Made by a program: the position numbers and the translations under genes
The notes under the pieces: model-generated
Database searches by the model: none
What the model saw: the letters and a program-made list of their open reading frames with translations, nothing else
What the model was told of the DNA's origin: nothing
Shown: positions 35,741-46,973 of the stretch, piece by piece
How positions within the stretch are numbered: position 1 is the first letter of the stretch
Layout of the letters: the number at the start of each line of letters is the position of its first letter
Assembly (NCBI GenBank): GCA_037974965.1
Contig: JBBPFI010000003.1
Coordinates: 1,612,001-1,676,000, forward strand
Origin: Dacryopinax spathularia
Lineage: Eukaryota > Basidiomycota > Dacrymycetes > Dacrymycetales > Dacrymycetaceae
Direction: 5' to 3'
DNA length: 64,000 nt

Positions 35741-37933
35741 CTAAGCCCTCGCTACGCGCTTCACGAGCATAGGAAGCTGTAAGCCCTTGCTTTCCTCTCC
35801 CTTTACCATCGGCCGGGCGACAATCCTGCAAACCGTTGTTAACGACGATTCCATCACGCCCAATTGCCTTCTGCAAAGCGGGTGCAGCGGTAAGAGGGAG
35901 ATGTATGCACGTACACATTCTTCAACCCGATCTCCTTCCCCGCCACAGGCGCAAACTCAAACGACCTCACAAGCGTAAACAACAACGCCTTCGACCTGCC
36001 ACACAATCACACAATCACGCCATCAGCAAACCATCTCTCTCTCAACCCTTCAAAACTCACTCGATGATCGAGAACCGATACCCGATACACGCCCTTGGCC
36101 CACCCAGAAAGGTCATCAAATGCGAATATATCCCCGGGTTCTCATTTGCCCCTCCCAAATCCTCAGTCCACCTCTCGGGGCGGAACTCGTCCGCATCCGG
36201 GCCCCAGAGCTCTTTGGACCTGTTCATCGGGCGGATATCGATCCCCACCGGATCACCCTCGTTGACTCGGACAAAGTCCTGTGAGTGGCCGTATTTATCG
36301 ATCACTGGCTGGGAGAGAGGGATCGTATCGGATTGAAGGGCAACGCGCATCGTTCCGTGCACCGGGCTGTGGAAGCGGAGTGATTCTTTGAGGACGTTGT
36401 CCAGGTAAGGCAGGGAATTGAGCTCGTCCATTGTTGGCGATTCGTCCGGTACGAGCTGGAGCTCGGCGCGGAGTTTGTCTTGTACTGCTGGGTGCTGCGC
36501 GAGGGAGTAGAGCGTCCATGTTACCGCTGAGGCGGTCGTTTCGTGTCCCTGCCGAACTCTTGTCAGCGCGAGGTCCAGAACGAGCGGGAAGAGCGTATAC
36601 AGCAACGATGAAGGTCGATATCTGCGCTAAGACTTCTTCGTCCGTCATCCGGTGCGCAGGCGCAAGGTCTTCCGCCATATTCGCCCGAACTGCCTCGCAT
36701 CAGCTCCCTCCTTCCGATCTACGGCAAGGAAGAGCACGTACTGAGAGCGCTGAGCAAGTCCCGCCCGACAATCTTGCTCTTCTCCACACTCCCCTTCCCC
36801 TTCCCCTTCGAGGTCTGCATCTCCATCTCCACCGCAGCCTTCTTCATCCTCACAAGCTGCATCCCTATCCTGTTCGTAGTCGCCATGGAGCGCTTCATGA
36901 CTCCGTCCGTCTTCGTCGGCTGTCCTCGCCCATCTCAGCCACAGTACTACAAATACGAAGAGAGGAAAAAGACGGAGACGGAGACGCACGATCAGCCATA
37001 GGAGCTTGAACCGGTTCCTCAGCATGCCGAAGAGTCGTTGTTCGCCCATGGCCTGGAACATATCGTGGAAAGCGCGGAAGAGCTCGTTCTTCTCGTCGTA
37101 TAACGCGTCGAACCTATACCCGAAGCCTACCGCGAAACGAGCCATCAGCTTTCCTCCACCTGATGAGGAGGGAGAACGGAGAGGGGGGGAGAGACGTACC
37201 GGCTTGACCGATTATGTCTAGTGCTGCTCGCCCGACCCAGGAGAAGACGTCTATCTCTAGCCCGTCCGGACTTGAGTCCTTCGAGAGGAATGTGTTGAGT
37301 ACATCCCGGAGCTGGCCGGCAATGTCGAAAAATATCGGGGTCACTTCCCGAATCTGGCCGGGCGAAAACGAAGGGTTCTTTCATAATATAAGTACCCCTA
37401 ATGTCGGTGGGATAGAGGGAATGAGACGCACCATGATCCTTCTCTGTCGTTTATGCGTCTCCCCCTCCGCTACTAACAGCCCCTCGCCCAGCGTCGCACC
37501 CAACAAGTGCCTCAAATGATCCGGCTTAGGGTAGATCTCCGTATGCGACAGAATATGGCTGATCGCCCTCGGGTCCGTCGTATGCAGTCTCGTTTTCTGT
37601 AACCTCGCATCAGCCACTCCCACTTCCATTATTCTGGATCAGAGTGAAAAGAATCGGACGTACCCCGAACGGCGCAGCAGACGCGTATGTCCTGCCATAC
37701 TCCTCCTGCCATTTAAGCACGGTCTCTTGGTCTTTCACGTAGAGGGGGACGTTCCCCCAGAGCCAGGAGAATCGCGGCGGTGAGCGCAACCGCCGGAGAG
37801 GGGTGCGGAATCGTCGAACGAAGATCCACAGGCCGTAGAATGCATACAGGGCGAGAAGGGCGCCAGCGAGTAGGTACGCTTCCTGCGAGAGCCAGGCTCC
37901 GTCTTCCGTTCCTCTTAGCGTTGGGAGCTTCAT
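35741..37933 (-). CDS. Cytochrome P450 monooxygenase, copy 3
   Basis: This third P450 of the group starts at 37933 with membrane helix [20 protein letters not shown]. Landmarks are RPDHLRH-like [58 protein letters not shown], the I-helix [11 protein letters not shown], ExxR in [14 protein letters not shown] and the heme loop [13 protein letters not shown]. The last coding segment is split by an intron near 35830-35910 at the same place as in P450-1: GLKNV joins [18 protein letters not shown] and the gene stops at TAG 35741-35743. Reading through without that intron stops early. P450-1 and P450-3 share more motif wording ([10 protein letters not shown] against [18 protein letters not shown]) than either shares with P450-2, suggesting a more recent duplication. 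The substrate is unknown. Confidence 0.87.
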
Positions 37934-39345
37934 CGTTGTTGGTGGTATTCTAGCGGGGTATAGGAGGGCGAGCGTCGGGGCTTCGCCGGTTTATGAGGAT
38001 GAAGTTGGTGGAGGAGACTCTAGCTGCGGTGGGAGCTGCGCTGTCGTCCATGCCCACTGATGGACTACCCACTGTGCAAACCGGCCGTTGACTCGATTAT
38101 TCACTGACAGCTACGACATCGATAGTTGCTGACTAAGCGGGTTAACAGGGTTCTGGGCGGTGACGAGCGGTGGACGCGTCGTGGATTGAATCACCTTGAG
38201 GGGCACGTGATTCGGGGGATGGGACGAAATATACAGTTTATCTTGATCTCGACCGGTCGGTCGGCCGGGTTTGTGGGAGATGTGGGAGTTCGTTACCCAC
38301 GGGAGTGAGAGCGGGGGATTGAAGGTGGGCGACGTTATGGGAAAGGAGTGTATACCATCGCAGGCCTGTTTCGAGCACTGTTGTCAGAATTCTGCATCAA
38401 ACGTGCGTTTCGTGTAGTCCGGGCCGCCGGGGCTGCACTTCGAACCGGCTCGGGGTCGTATATTTGCTGTCGCAACGTGTGCTCCGGGCAAAAAAATGGA
38501 AAGCCTCTAGTAGCGGCACAGTCGGTTCAGATTAACTACCGCTTTCTGGACTTGTTCATGGCAGAGGGAGATCGGCGTTTGGCTCGGACCGTATTTCCGA
38601 TGAGCGTCGGCGTTTGAGTCAGTACTTACGTCCGAGCAATTTCGGCGTTTGTGCTGCAACGTTATAACCAACCTCTGTTGGTCGGCGGTAGGCAAAAGTA
38701 CTGCGATTGTTAAAGCCGACATACTCTGCATTGTAAACAGCATGCCAAACCGCGAACTCCCTGCTTGTATCTTGTCTTTCTCAGAGCTGCAGACGGTTTC
38801 GCTCTGAACGCGAACTGGCGGCCGATTGCCCAAAGCAGGCGAAGGCGGACATACGGCCCGGAATAACAGAACCCCCACCACCAATCAAACCAAACTAACA
38901 AGCTTCAGGGTCCCAAAAGCATTCCAATCGTACATACCTCATCCCCCGTCCCATCCTCTGCACACCACCAGCGCCCCTTACCAAATCCTCACCCAATGCT
39001 TCAGCGCGTGCCATAATGGCGACCAATCAAGACATTCCAGCCTCGAGTATGGACGGGGAGTGTATGTCAGAGGGACGTCAGGGCTAGGGGGCTTTGTTTG
39101 GAGCTTGGCGGGTGGGGGATAAGGTGATTGGCTTGACTAGTGTGGATGGGGCCGACACGACGGGCAGATCGTTCCTCTTCTTTTCTTGCTTGCTTTTGCT
39201 GGTCGAGCGTGTCGACTGTCCGCTCTTTACTTGCTATCTGCTACTTGTCGACGCGCACTATCTACCACTCGACCACCATAGCCCTGTAAACGACCTCTTA
39301 CTGAAGAAAGAGATCGACTGAGCGCACCCCACACACGCTCCGAAG
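37934..39345. other. Divergent intergenic region, P450-3 to glycosyltransferase
   Basis: This 1.4 kb region separates two divergently transcribed genes and should hold both promoters. Pyrimidine-rich stretches precede the glycosyltransferase start. No gene or RNA is recognised. Confidence 0.45.
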
Positions 39346-42120
39346 ATGTTCGCCGCGCTCCCGCGCATGCAAGCGACGCGTCTCCTAACCCTCTTCGGCG
39401 TCGGCAGTCTCCTCATCCTCTGTTCCCTACTCTACTCCTCCCTCCTCTCTCCATCAATATACGACCTCTCCACCCAAACGAGCTTCGACACCCCCTCAGC
39501 GTACAACGCGTACTACTCCGCCCCCCTAAACGCGGCCAAATCCGCCGCTTCGCGTTTCTTCCATTCTGCGCCACGTGTCACCCTCTTTACATGGACGGGG
39601 GGAAACAAGAACTACGAACTCGAGCCACTCGAGGAATACGCGGACCTCGCCAGCCCGTACCCCGTGGGTGCGAAGCCCTGGGTGCCAGAGGGGGTCGAGG
39701 GCGGAGCGCCAAGGGAATGGACTATCCCTGAAGAGGACCGGGTACGACCCGACGGGGGAAAGAAGGAAGTGGGCAAGGACTGGGATTTCCCTGCTCCGCA
39801 GGTGGACTTGGTCGAGCAGGTCGTTCAGGAGTATATGCCTCCGACGGTCGAGTTTGCACTTGTGATTATGGGGGAGCGCGCGGCTGTGGAGGCGGCGACG
39901 ATGATTAAGGGTATCGTGAGTCCCCATCTCCTCCCATTCTTTGAAGTGAAAAGGTGCTGATGGGCACGCGGGTAGTTGATGCATATCTCCACCCCGGTTC
40001 AACTGCATATAGTCTGCGACGAACCAGCGATGTACTACCTCGACGAACGGCTCACCATCATCACCCGACCAGCATACGACATCTCCATCTCCTACAACCT
40101 CCTCACGGCCGGGCAGATCTGGGCACGCGCCGCCCGAGCAGGTATAGGCAGCACGTACCACGCCGGCGCCGGCGGACTGGTCAAGGTCTTCCTGCACGAG
40201 ATCCTGACCGAGACTAAACGAGCGATATTTATCGACATCGATACGCTTTTCACTGTTGATCCGCTCTTGCTGTGGAAAGAGTTTGACAAGTTCCGCCCCG
40301 GGCAGGTGTTCGCCCTCCCCACGCTAGGACCGGGGAGCGACGAGCTCACGGTATGCAGCTGCGCGTTGCTGCTGGACCTAGAGGCGATGCGCGAGCACTA
40401 TCAATGGGTCGCCTCCGATCTCCGGCCTCAAGCGTCCCGCACCGACGTCGCCTACACATCACTAATGAACGCCGGGCTCGACCCGCGCAACCCGCCGTTC
40501 GGCGACCAAGGAGTCTACTACGCGATCTGGAAGACCCGCCCTGAGCTGGCGGGACATCTGAGCTTGAGCTGGGATGTCAGCCACTGTAGGAATCATTGGG
40601 GGTTTAGCATGGCTGATGGGAGCGATGAGATGACTGAGGAGGAGCAGATGAGGCGGAGGGAGGAGAGGATGCGGACGGTTGAGGGGAGGATGAGGAACGC
40701 CCCGGAGAAGTTCCCGATCTTCCCTGGTATCCTGCATTTGTGAGTCCCCTCCACGCTTTTTCTTCGGCTCCTCAGGATGAGAGACTGATATATGGTGGGG
40801 AATAGCAACTGCATCGACAACTCGGCCAACTCGTTCACCTACTCCGATATCGTCGACTGGCCTGACTGGGGCCCGCTCGTCCAAAGCGCGACGAAATACA
40901 AATGGACCTGGCTGAACCGCGGTGACGGCACCTCCAAGGTCGAGAGGGTGATGTATGAAGACGTGCGGTTCGCGGACGAGCGTTGGCCGGAGAGCGAGCA
41001 TGTAGGCGGGTGGGTGCCGCCTGTTCCGCAGGTCCAGCCGGAACCGGTCGGGATGCCGGTGTATGAGGGTGAGGGAGGCGGGGAGTGGGAGTTCGTTACG
41101 GCTGAACAGGGGCAGGTGGAGGCGTTTGAGGAGGATATGGGTGCTGTGCAGGATGTGCCGTTGCAGGAGGAAGGAGGGTATTATCAGGAACAGCCTGCGG
41201 AGTGGGTGCAGGGTGAGGATGGGGAGTGGTATCAGGTTGCTGCTGCGCCGGTGGTTGAGGAATGGCAACCGGCCGAACCGGTGTACGAGGCTCCTGCTCC
41301 TGCTTACGACGCTCCTGCGGCCTACGAAGAACAGCCTGAGTACACTCAACCCGAAGTTCCAGCGCAAGGCGATTGGATGGACGAACTTCCCAGCGCACCC
41401 GCGATGCCCCAGGCTGACGAACTCCGTCCGCCTCAGCCTGAAGAACCGACCCCGCAAGAGAAGCAGGCAGAAGAGGAGGGCAAATGGATCATGGGACCGT
41501 ACGGCGAATGGATCTGGGTTGCCAAACCCGCTGCTCCTGCTCCGGTCGTCAACGCTCCGCCTCGTCCCGCCGAGCCGGTAGATGCCTGGTCACAACCTGC
41601 AGCACCGGCCATGGGACACGCCATGCCTCCACCCGCTGCGATCCCCATCCCAACACAACCACTCACTCCACCGCCGACAGACGCAGAGCTCGAGCGAGAA
41701 AAGCTGAAGGAGATGCTCGCTGCTGCGCTCGCACCGTCTATGCCGCAGCCCGTTCACCCGGCTCCTGCAATGCCCGCACCGCCGACGGGGCCGGCTAGCC
41801 AGCCTTCGACGGACGAAGACCTCGAGCGGCAAAAGCTGAAGCAGATGCTCGCTGCTGCTCTTGCGAAGCTGAACGAGCCTGCGCCTGTCTCCGCGCCGGG
41901 CGTCGTCGCCCCCCCTGTGGAGAGCGAGGAACTACCGCCGTTGAGGATGGCACGACCCGACCAGCCTGCGCCTGTAGAATCGGAATCGGTGTATGAAGAA
42001 TTCTCCCCCTTACCTGTCGAAGACCTCGCGCCCGAGCCGGTGACAGAAACCGCCGAGAAGCCAGCTGGAGAATGGGTTCAGGAGGCGAACGGCGAGTGGT
42101 CTTGGGTCGCTTTCCGTTGA
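39346..42120 (+). CDS. Golgi-type glycosyltransferase (GT8/LARGE-like) with long repeat tail
   Basis: This predicted type II membrane glycosyltransferase would use a nucleotide sugar in the secretory pathway. Three exons (introns 39916-39975 and 40740-40805) give 882 residues. The N-terminal anchor is LLTLFGVGSLLILCSLLYSS. The catalytic part has VEFALVIMGERAAVEAATMI, ISTPVQLHIVCDEPAMYYL, the metal-binding DxD in RAIFIDIDTLFTVDP, then GDQGVYYAIW and the His-containing CRNHWGF. After the fold (about residue 500) a roughly 380-residue tail is Pro/Glu/Ala-rich. It contains four Trp motifs (GEWEFVTAEQG, EWVQGEDGEWYQVA, KWIMGPYGEWIWVA, EWVQEANGEWSWVAF) and two copies of an acidic helix (ELEREKLKEMLAAALA and DLERQKLKQMLAAALA). 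The second Met at 39364 is an alternative start. The tail would be lumenal if the topology is right. Acceptor and sugar are unknown. Confidence 0.82.
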
Positions 42121-43795
42121 TGGAGCGGATCAATCAGGAGTTGATCATTATACTATGTATGCGCGGGCCCGTTTACTATTCCTTTCTTGCATTCTATACC
42201 CTTGTAGCACTAGACTTGCAATATGATCTTCCAAGAGCATATATGTACCTGTATCGTCCAGCTGCGCATGATTGGGCGGCCTATCCGAAAGGCGATTGAT
42301 GCTTGGGGACCTGCCTGGATTGGGCATGAGCGGGGCCTGGATGCTTGAGGTGGTGTATTACTGAAGTTCAGATTTGTAGAGACTGGTAGGCGCCAGACAA
42401 CTCAACCAAAAGCAGAACTACACTCGAATATAGCGGGTGTGGTGGCTTAAGACAAGTCGAGACCACTTACCGCGATTCCCTCCGGCCTGTAGAAAGGTTG
42501 CCGGTTCGCAAACCCAGCCTTGAGATTTTCGAGCCACGAATTCAAAGCCGTGAGAATCCGAGAGTGGATGAAGCTTGCATCTGATGGTATAATGACAACT
42601 TCCACCTTTGCTTGGCAGTTTACGATGGGTATCGCTACATATCAGCATACCCAGGCACCTCGAACCCCGACCCGGCTGTCGAGCGCTGCTCGACCGGCTC
42701 AACTGCCGAACGGACTGACTGAAGGTAGACCACCCCTCAAACTACTAAGCAATGAAGTAGGAATTGGTCAGAAGTCCCCGTCGAAAAGGGGATGCTACTC
42801 GTTCTTCAAGTTCTTCAATTTCGAACTCCTTACATGGCGGGGAAAGCCGGCATAATGAGAAGAAAGAAGATGCGCCCTTACGTACGCAATGAACTGCCAT
42901 CCCTGTCGATAGCGATAATGTTTGTTGCAATGTGTCCTGACCAGCCGCCGATGCGTGTGCTACCAGAATGAGCAATTCGCCGCTGTTTGTTGACATTACG
43001 ATACCAGGCACGGAAGAGGTACGATCGAAGGACAAGCAAACTAATTGATTAGGTCACGTGCTGGATGTGCTCCCGAAATAGGCGCGTGCACCGAAAGGAC
43101 CCGGTCACATAACGCGCTCTGCTCTCGTCAGACCATCCATTGAACGACGCGCTATATACCGCCTCCTGCTTATCCAGATCGACCTCCCGTAATGACGGTC
43201 TCTCTGAACATGTTCTCTGGCGACGTCAGCCCCGACTAGAACGTATCCATCCGTCGGATGGGTCTGTTATTGCGGACTGGCTGTGGGAACTGGGTCTGGC
43301 CACTTGGGCTAGTTGCTCGGCCATGAACTGGGGCATGGTCTGCCTGAGGCAAGCACGCGATTGGCTTTCTGGTATTGTACCGCGGACGAGGAAGGACATA
43401 TGACGGTCGGGTCGTGAGTGGGTCCGCTTGCTGAGAGGGTGCGGATGTAGCAAGAGAGACCAGGCCTGGTGGGAACCGAAGCGACCGCCGATGACGCCGT
43501 TGTGGGCGGTGGACGCTTCCTTCCAACCTATGGTCGACTCGTCTGTTGTCTTCACTCTCACCGCTGCCCGCCGTTGTTTACGTCTTCGCCTTCTGCCGTC
43601 GGTTGGCGCTTATCACCCTCCTGTCTATGTCCAAACCGAGTATAAGAACATGCAAAGGGGCGACAAGCCATTCCTCATTCCCTCTTCTCTTCTCCACCGC
43701 CTTCCTACTCTACCGGCCTCGCCTCGCCTAATTCCAACCAGGACCAAGACAACCACACTCTTTTGATTAACTACTACCTTATCAACATAATCATA
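42121..43795. other. Intergenic stretch upstream of the giant hydrophobin
   Basis: About 1.7 kb with only short, unsupported frames. The last 100 bases before 43796 are pyrimidine-rich, like the leader of a strongly expressed fungal gene. Confidence 0.4.
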
Positions 43796-45316
43796 ATGTA
43801 CTCCCTTCTGTCGCTCCTCGCCATCCCGGCCAGCATCAACGCTCTCGCTGTGCCCCGCCAGGCTTCCGTCGCCGCCGACGTTACCGCCTCCCTCGACATC
43901 TCCGGCGTCGCAAGCGTCGATGCTGATGTCACCGCCACCGTCGCACTCGCTGCCACCAACGGCGTTTCACTCGGTGTCGATGCTGGTGTGACTGCATCTG
44001 CCGACCTCCTCAGCGGTGTTCTCCCTACTGGCCTCCCCGTCGCCGCTGATGCTTCGGCATCCGTCGGCCTCGACCTCTCATCCGGTGTCAACGTCGAGGC
44101 TACCGCTTCGCTTGACCTTCTCGGCCTCCCAGTCGATGCCACCGCCTCGGTCAATCTTGGCCTCCTCGCCCCCAGCCCGACCATCGGTGTCGATGCCAAT
44201 GTCGATGTGAGCGGTGTCGCTTCCCTGGGCATCGACCTCAGCCCAACCCCTACAGTCGGCCTTGACCTCCTCGGCCTCGCTGACCTCGGTGTCGGTCTCG
44301 GTGCCACCCCTGCCATCGACATCGCCCTGCCTACCGGCGGCCTCCTTGCCGGCCTCAACCTCGACGCTGTGACTGGCCTCCTCGGTGGCCTCAATCTCCC
44401 CGCCGGCAGCCTCGGCTCCGTCACCGATCTCTTGAGCAACCTCAACCTCCCCACCAGCGCGCTCTCCGGTCTCGATCTCTCTTCTCTCCTGAGCCCCAGC
44501 GGTACCATTGACATCAATGCCCTGATCAGTGCCCTCGTCGGCCTTGGTGCTGATGCCGATGCCGCTGTCTCACTGCTGCTCGTCGCCACCGGTGTTCTCC
44601 CGCCTCTGCCCGTCCCCACCGCCGGCCTTTCCGTCGATGCCCTTGCGTCGCTCATCCTCGACCTCCCCATCGATGCCACCGCTGCCCTCGACGTTCTCCT
44701 GAACGCGCCCACCGCTGCTGTTGGCGTTGCCGCTGCCGTCCCGACCGTCGTTGCCGATGTCTCCGCCCTCGCCGCTGACGCCCTGGCCCTCGGCCTTGAT
44801 GCCAGCGTGGCGCTCGACCTCCTCCTTGGCCAGACTGCCGGCCTTGACCTCGGTGCCATCGCCACCGCTGTTGTTGGCCCCATCTCCGCTGACATCGCCG
44901 CCACCGCCACCGTTGGTGCCCTTGCTGCCCGGCAGACCGTTGCCGTCGACGCTACCGTGTCCGCCGACGTTGCCGCCACCGTTGAGGCCGCTGTCCCCAC
45001 TGTTTCCGTCGGCGCCACCGCCTCCATTGCCGGCATCGATGCCGGCCTCTCCTGCGTCGTTGAGGACCTTCACTGCTGCGCTCAGGTCGGCCTCCTCAGC
45101 AGCCCCGTCGTCGCCGACGTCCTCGACATCCTCGGTCTCTACGTCGACATCCCCACCGATGTGACCGTCGGTGTCAACTGCGCCGCACCCACACTCTCCG
45201 CCACGTCTTCGCTCGCCAGCCTGTCCGCATCCTGCGGCGCCAACCTGGTCTGCTGCACTGGCGCAACCTTCGAGGGTGCAACGATCGCCACCAACTGCAC
45301 CACCGTCGCGATCTAA
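43796..45316 (+). CDS. Giant class I hydrophobin with a long repetitive N-terminal region
   Basis: This is a secreted surface-active protein in a single exon of 506 residues. The signal peptide is MYSLLSLLAIPASINALAVP, followed by an RQ processing-like site. The last 90 residues contain all eight hydrophobin cysteines: C-x6-CC-x33-C-x17-C-x5-CC-x13-C, from SCVVEDLHCCAQVGLLSS to CGANLVCCTG and a final NC (about residues 420-501). This matches class I spacing. Ordinary hydrophobins are about 100-150 residues; here about 385 cysteine-free residues precede the domain. They are built from degenerate Ala/Val/Leu/Asp units such as VDADVTATVALAATNGVSLG and GLNLDAVTGLLGGLNLPAGS, with few charged groups except Asp, suggesting a beta-rich or solenoid spacer. 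Codon third positions are nearly all C or G, consistent with high expression. The start at 43796 is chosen because it gives the signal peptide. Confidence 0.88.
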   Translation: MYSLLSLLAIPASINALAVPRQASVAADVTASLDISGVASVDADVTATVALAATNGVSLGVDAGVTASADLLSGVLPTGLPVAADASASVGLDLSSGVNVEATASLDLLGLPVDATASVNLGLLAPSPTIGVDANVDVSGVASLGIDLSPTPTVGLDLLGLADLGVGLGATPAIDIALPTGGLLAGLNLDAVTGLLGGLNLPAGSLGSVTDLLSNLNLPTSALSGLDLSSLLSPSGTIDINALISALVGLGADADAAVSLLLVATGVLPPLPVPTAGLSVDALASLILDLPIDATAALDVLLNAPTAAVGVAAAVPTVVADVSALAADALALGLDASVALDLLLGQTAGLDLGAIATAVVGPISADIAATATVGALAARQTVAVDATVSADVAATVEAAVPTVSVGATASIAGIDAGLSCVVEDLHCCAQVGLLSSPVVADVLDILGLYVDIPTDVTVGVNCAAPTLSATSSLASLSASCGANLVCCTGATFEGATIATNCTTVAI

Positions 45317-45640
45317 TTCATTTTCTATCTCTTATGATCTAGATTACTAGCTTGCTTAATTCTGGTCTTGTTCGTTTCTGGGCTCGCGAGGCCTGCCTGA
45401 TATTCCGCGTGGAGGGGTGGAGGAGGACACGAAGGTGGATGTGGATGGATGGAGGAAGGACCACGAGGGGCCGTAATTGCAATCTTGTATCACTTACAAT
45501 CTCTGATTATTACCCCCTCTGCCATCCTGCTTGGGATCTCCCATGCGTGCAATTATGCTACACTTCAAAATCAAACATATGATGCGCGTTATTTGACACA
45601 CGATCCCGCGGCTCCCCACTTACGTTCCTCGACCATCAGG
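45317..45640. other. 3' flank of the hydrophobin gene
   Basis: About 320 bp downstream of the hydrophobin stop, with no supported gene. Confidence 0.4.
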
Positions 45641-45894
45641 AAAGTCACGTGATCATAGTAAACAAACAATCACGTTCACTCGCCTGCAACCCGTAGCACA
45701 GCAGCTTTGATGCCGTTTTGAGCCTTCTCTATTCCCAGGGGACAAGTATGGTTAACATCAGAAGAGCTCGAGTCACCATCAGGTTACCATCACCACGTCA
45801 TCGCTTGTCAAGCAGGACAGCCTCGTCGCTCTATGCACTATAACATGGCTTTGGTTTTGCAGAGACCTTGCTCTGCAAACATACATAGTCAACG
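45641..45894 (+). promoter_or_regulatory. Promoter of the first cullin-like gene (duplicated module)
   Basis: This region shares ordered blocks with the promoter at 47132-47370. Blocks are AAGTCACGTGAT ending at 45653 (an E-box-like CACGTG), AATCACGTTCACT at 45668-45680, and ACCATCACCACGTCATC at 45786-45802, 93 bp before the ATG. The retained blocks between otherwise diverged copies suggest functional sites. The binding factor is not identified. Confidence 0.6.
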
Positions 45895-46973
45895 ATGTCT
45901 GAGCAGCAGAACCCTCAGCCCCGCAAGATCACTGCACCTAAGGTCACCTGCGACGAGGCTTGGCCCGTGATCACAGCTCTTCTAGGCAAGACTGTGCGCG
46001 CGCAGCTCCTCGATGGTACGCACATTCTCGCTGCGTGCATAGGTAAATAGACTGATGAGATCTAGGTCAAGAGCCGAATCTTGGCAAAGGCGCTTCATAC
46101 GCCGAGTACATGCAAGCATATGCGAGCGCCTATAATCTCGGCAACAGCGGTCAATTATCGCAGTATGAGGAGCTATATGTGCTCCTCTCCCGTTACTGGT
46201 TCGACATCGCCGATCAAGTGATTGGCGCTCTGCCCAAGCCGGCAGCGGACGATCCAGCGGGCTTTTTGCGCGCCTACGTCGAGGCGTATGAGCGATATCT
46301 GAGCGCTGCTCTGTTGCAACCACGACTATTCAGATTGTACAACAACGTCTTTCTGCGAGCGCAAGGCGATCGCTGGGTCAAGCCACCAAAGACTCCCGGC
46401 GAGCGAAGCGTTGGTCCTGGTATGGAGCTAGTCGACCCAAAAACTGCGGTCGGCACCGCTGCGAACGCTTCCAATCGGGGCCGCGGTCAAGGCTTGCCCA
46501 TTCCTGGTCTGGTGCCGAGACCCATTCCCCGCGCTGCCGTCGATGAAGACATCATGCAGTGGGATAAGGGGAAGGATGAAGGCGCACCTCCCGGAGGAGA
46601 GATGGCAAGGCTCATCTGGCCGCGCGAGGGCAAGGTCGTTCCCACTGGTGATTCAACCGTCGATGCTAGCGAAACCGAACAGTATGAAGCAAGAAAATAT
46701 GCAAGCTTGCCGGCGAATGCCATGGTTCGCATTGTGCCGACCATCCTCCGTCTTTGGCGGGTCGCGACTGTCAAGCATTATGGAGACGCCAGCGACGTGT
46801 CCTTCGCCTCTATCGTCCACGCCATGACGGCGGGAAACGACGCTGCGGCTGAACTCGACACGGTGAAGAGCCTCGCAAAGGCTTTCTGGGCGACGGGCGT
46901 TTTGGAGGAGGATCTGGGGTTCAGAGATCTGTTGCAGGTCCTGCCGTCCAAGAAAAAAGCAGTCTCCGAATAG
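45895..46973 (+). CDS. Cullin N-terminal-like protein, tandem copy 1
   Basis: The product is 342 residues in two exons (intron 46016-46065, phase 1 after LLDG). Residues 45-140 resemble the first cullin repeat that contacts adaptors: GASYAEYMQAYASAYNLGN, YEELYVLLSRYWFDIAD, FLRAYVEAYERYLSAALLQP and RLFRLYNNVFLRAQGDRW, parallel to the YxxLYxxxYN, LY..L, WexY and RLFxYLN pattern of Cdc53/CUL1. The second half has DEDIMQWDKGKDEGAPPGGE, a conserved block ILRLWRVATVKHYGD and AFWATGVLEEDLGF. There is no cullin homology or neddylation domain, so it cannot act as a normal scaffold. A decoy or adaptor-binding protein is possible, but the assignment is from pattern similarity alone. Copy 2 lies 400 bp downstream in the same orientation with the same intron. 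Confidence 0.6.

Noticed and set aside
42475-42540. tRNA-like B-box near GGTTCGCAAACCC
   Set aside because: The bases do not match the B-box consensus well, and no acceptor stem or anticodon arm could be formed around it.
43774-45036. A 420-residue open frame antisense to the hydrophobin
   Set aside because: It is a by-product of extreme codon bias (C/G third positions) in the sense gene and has Arg/Ser/Ala-only composition with no domain.
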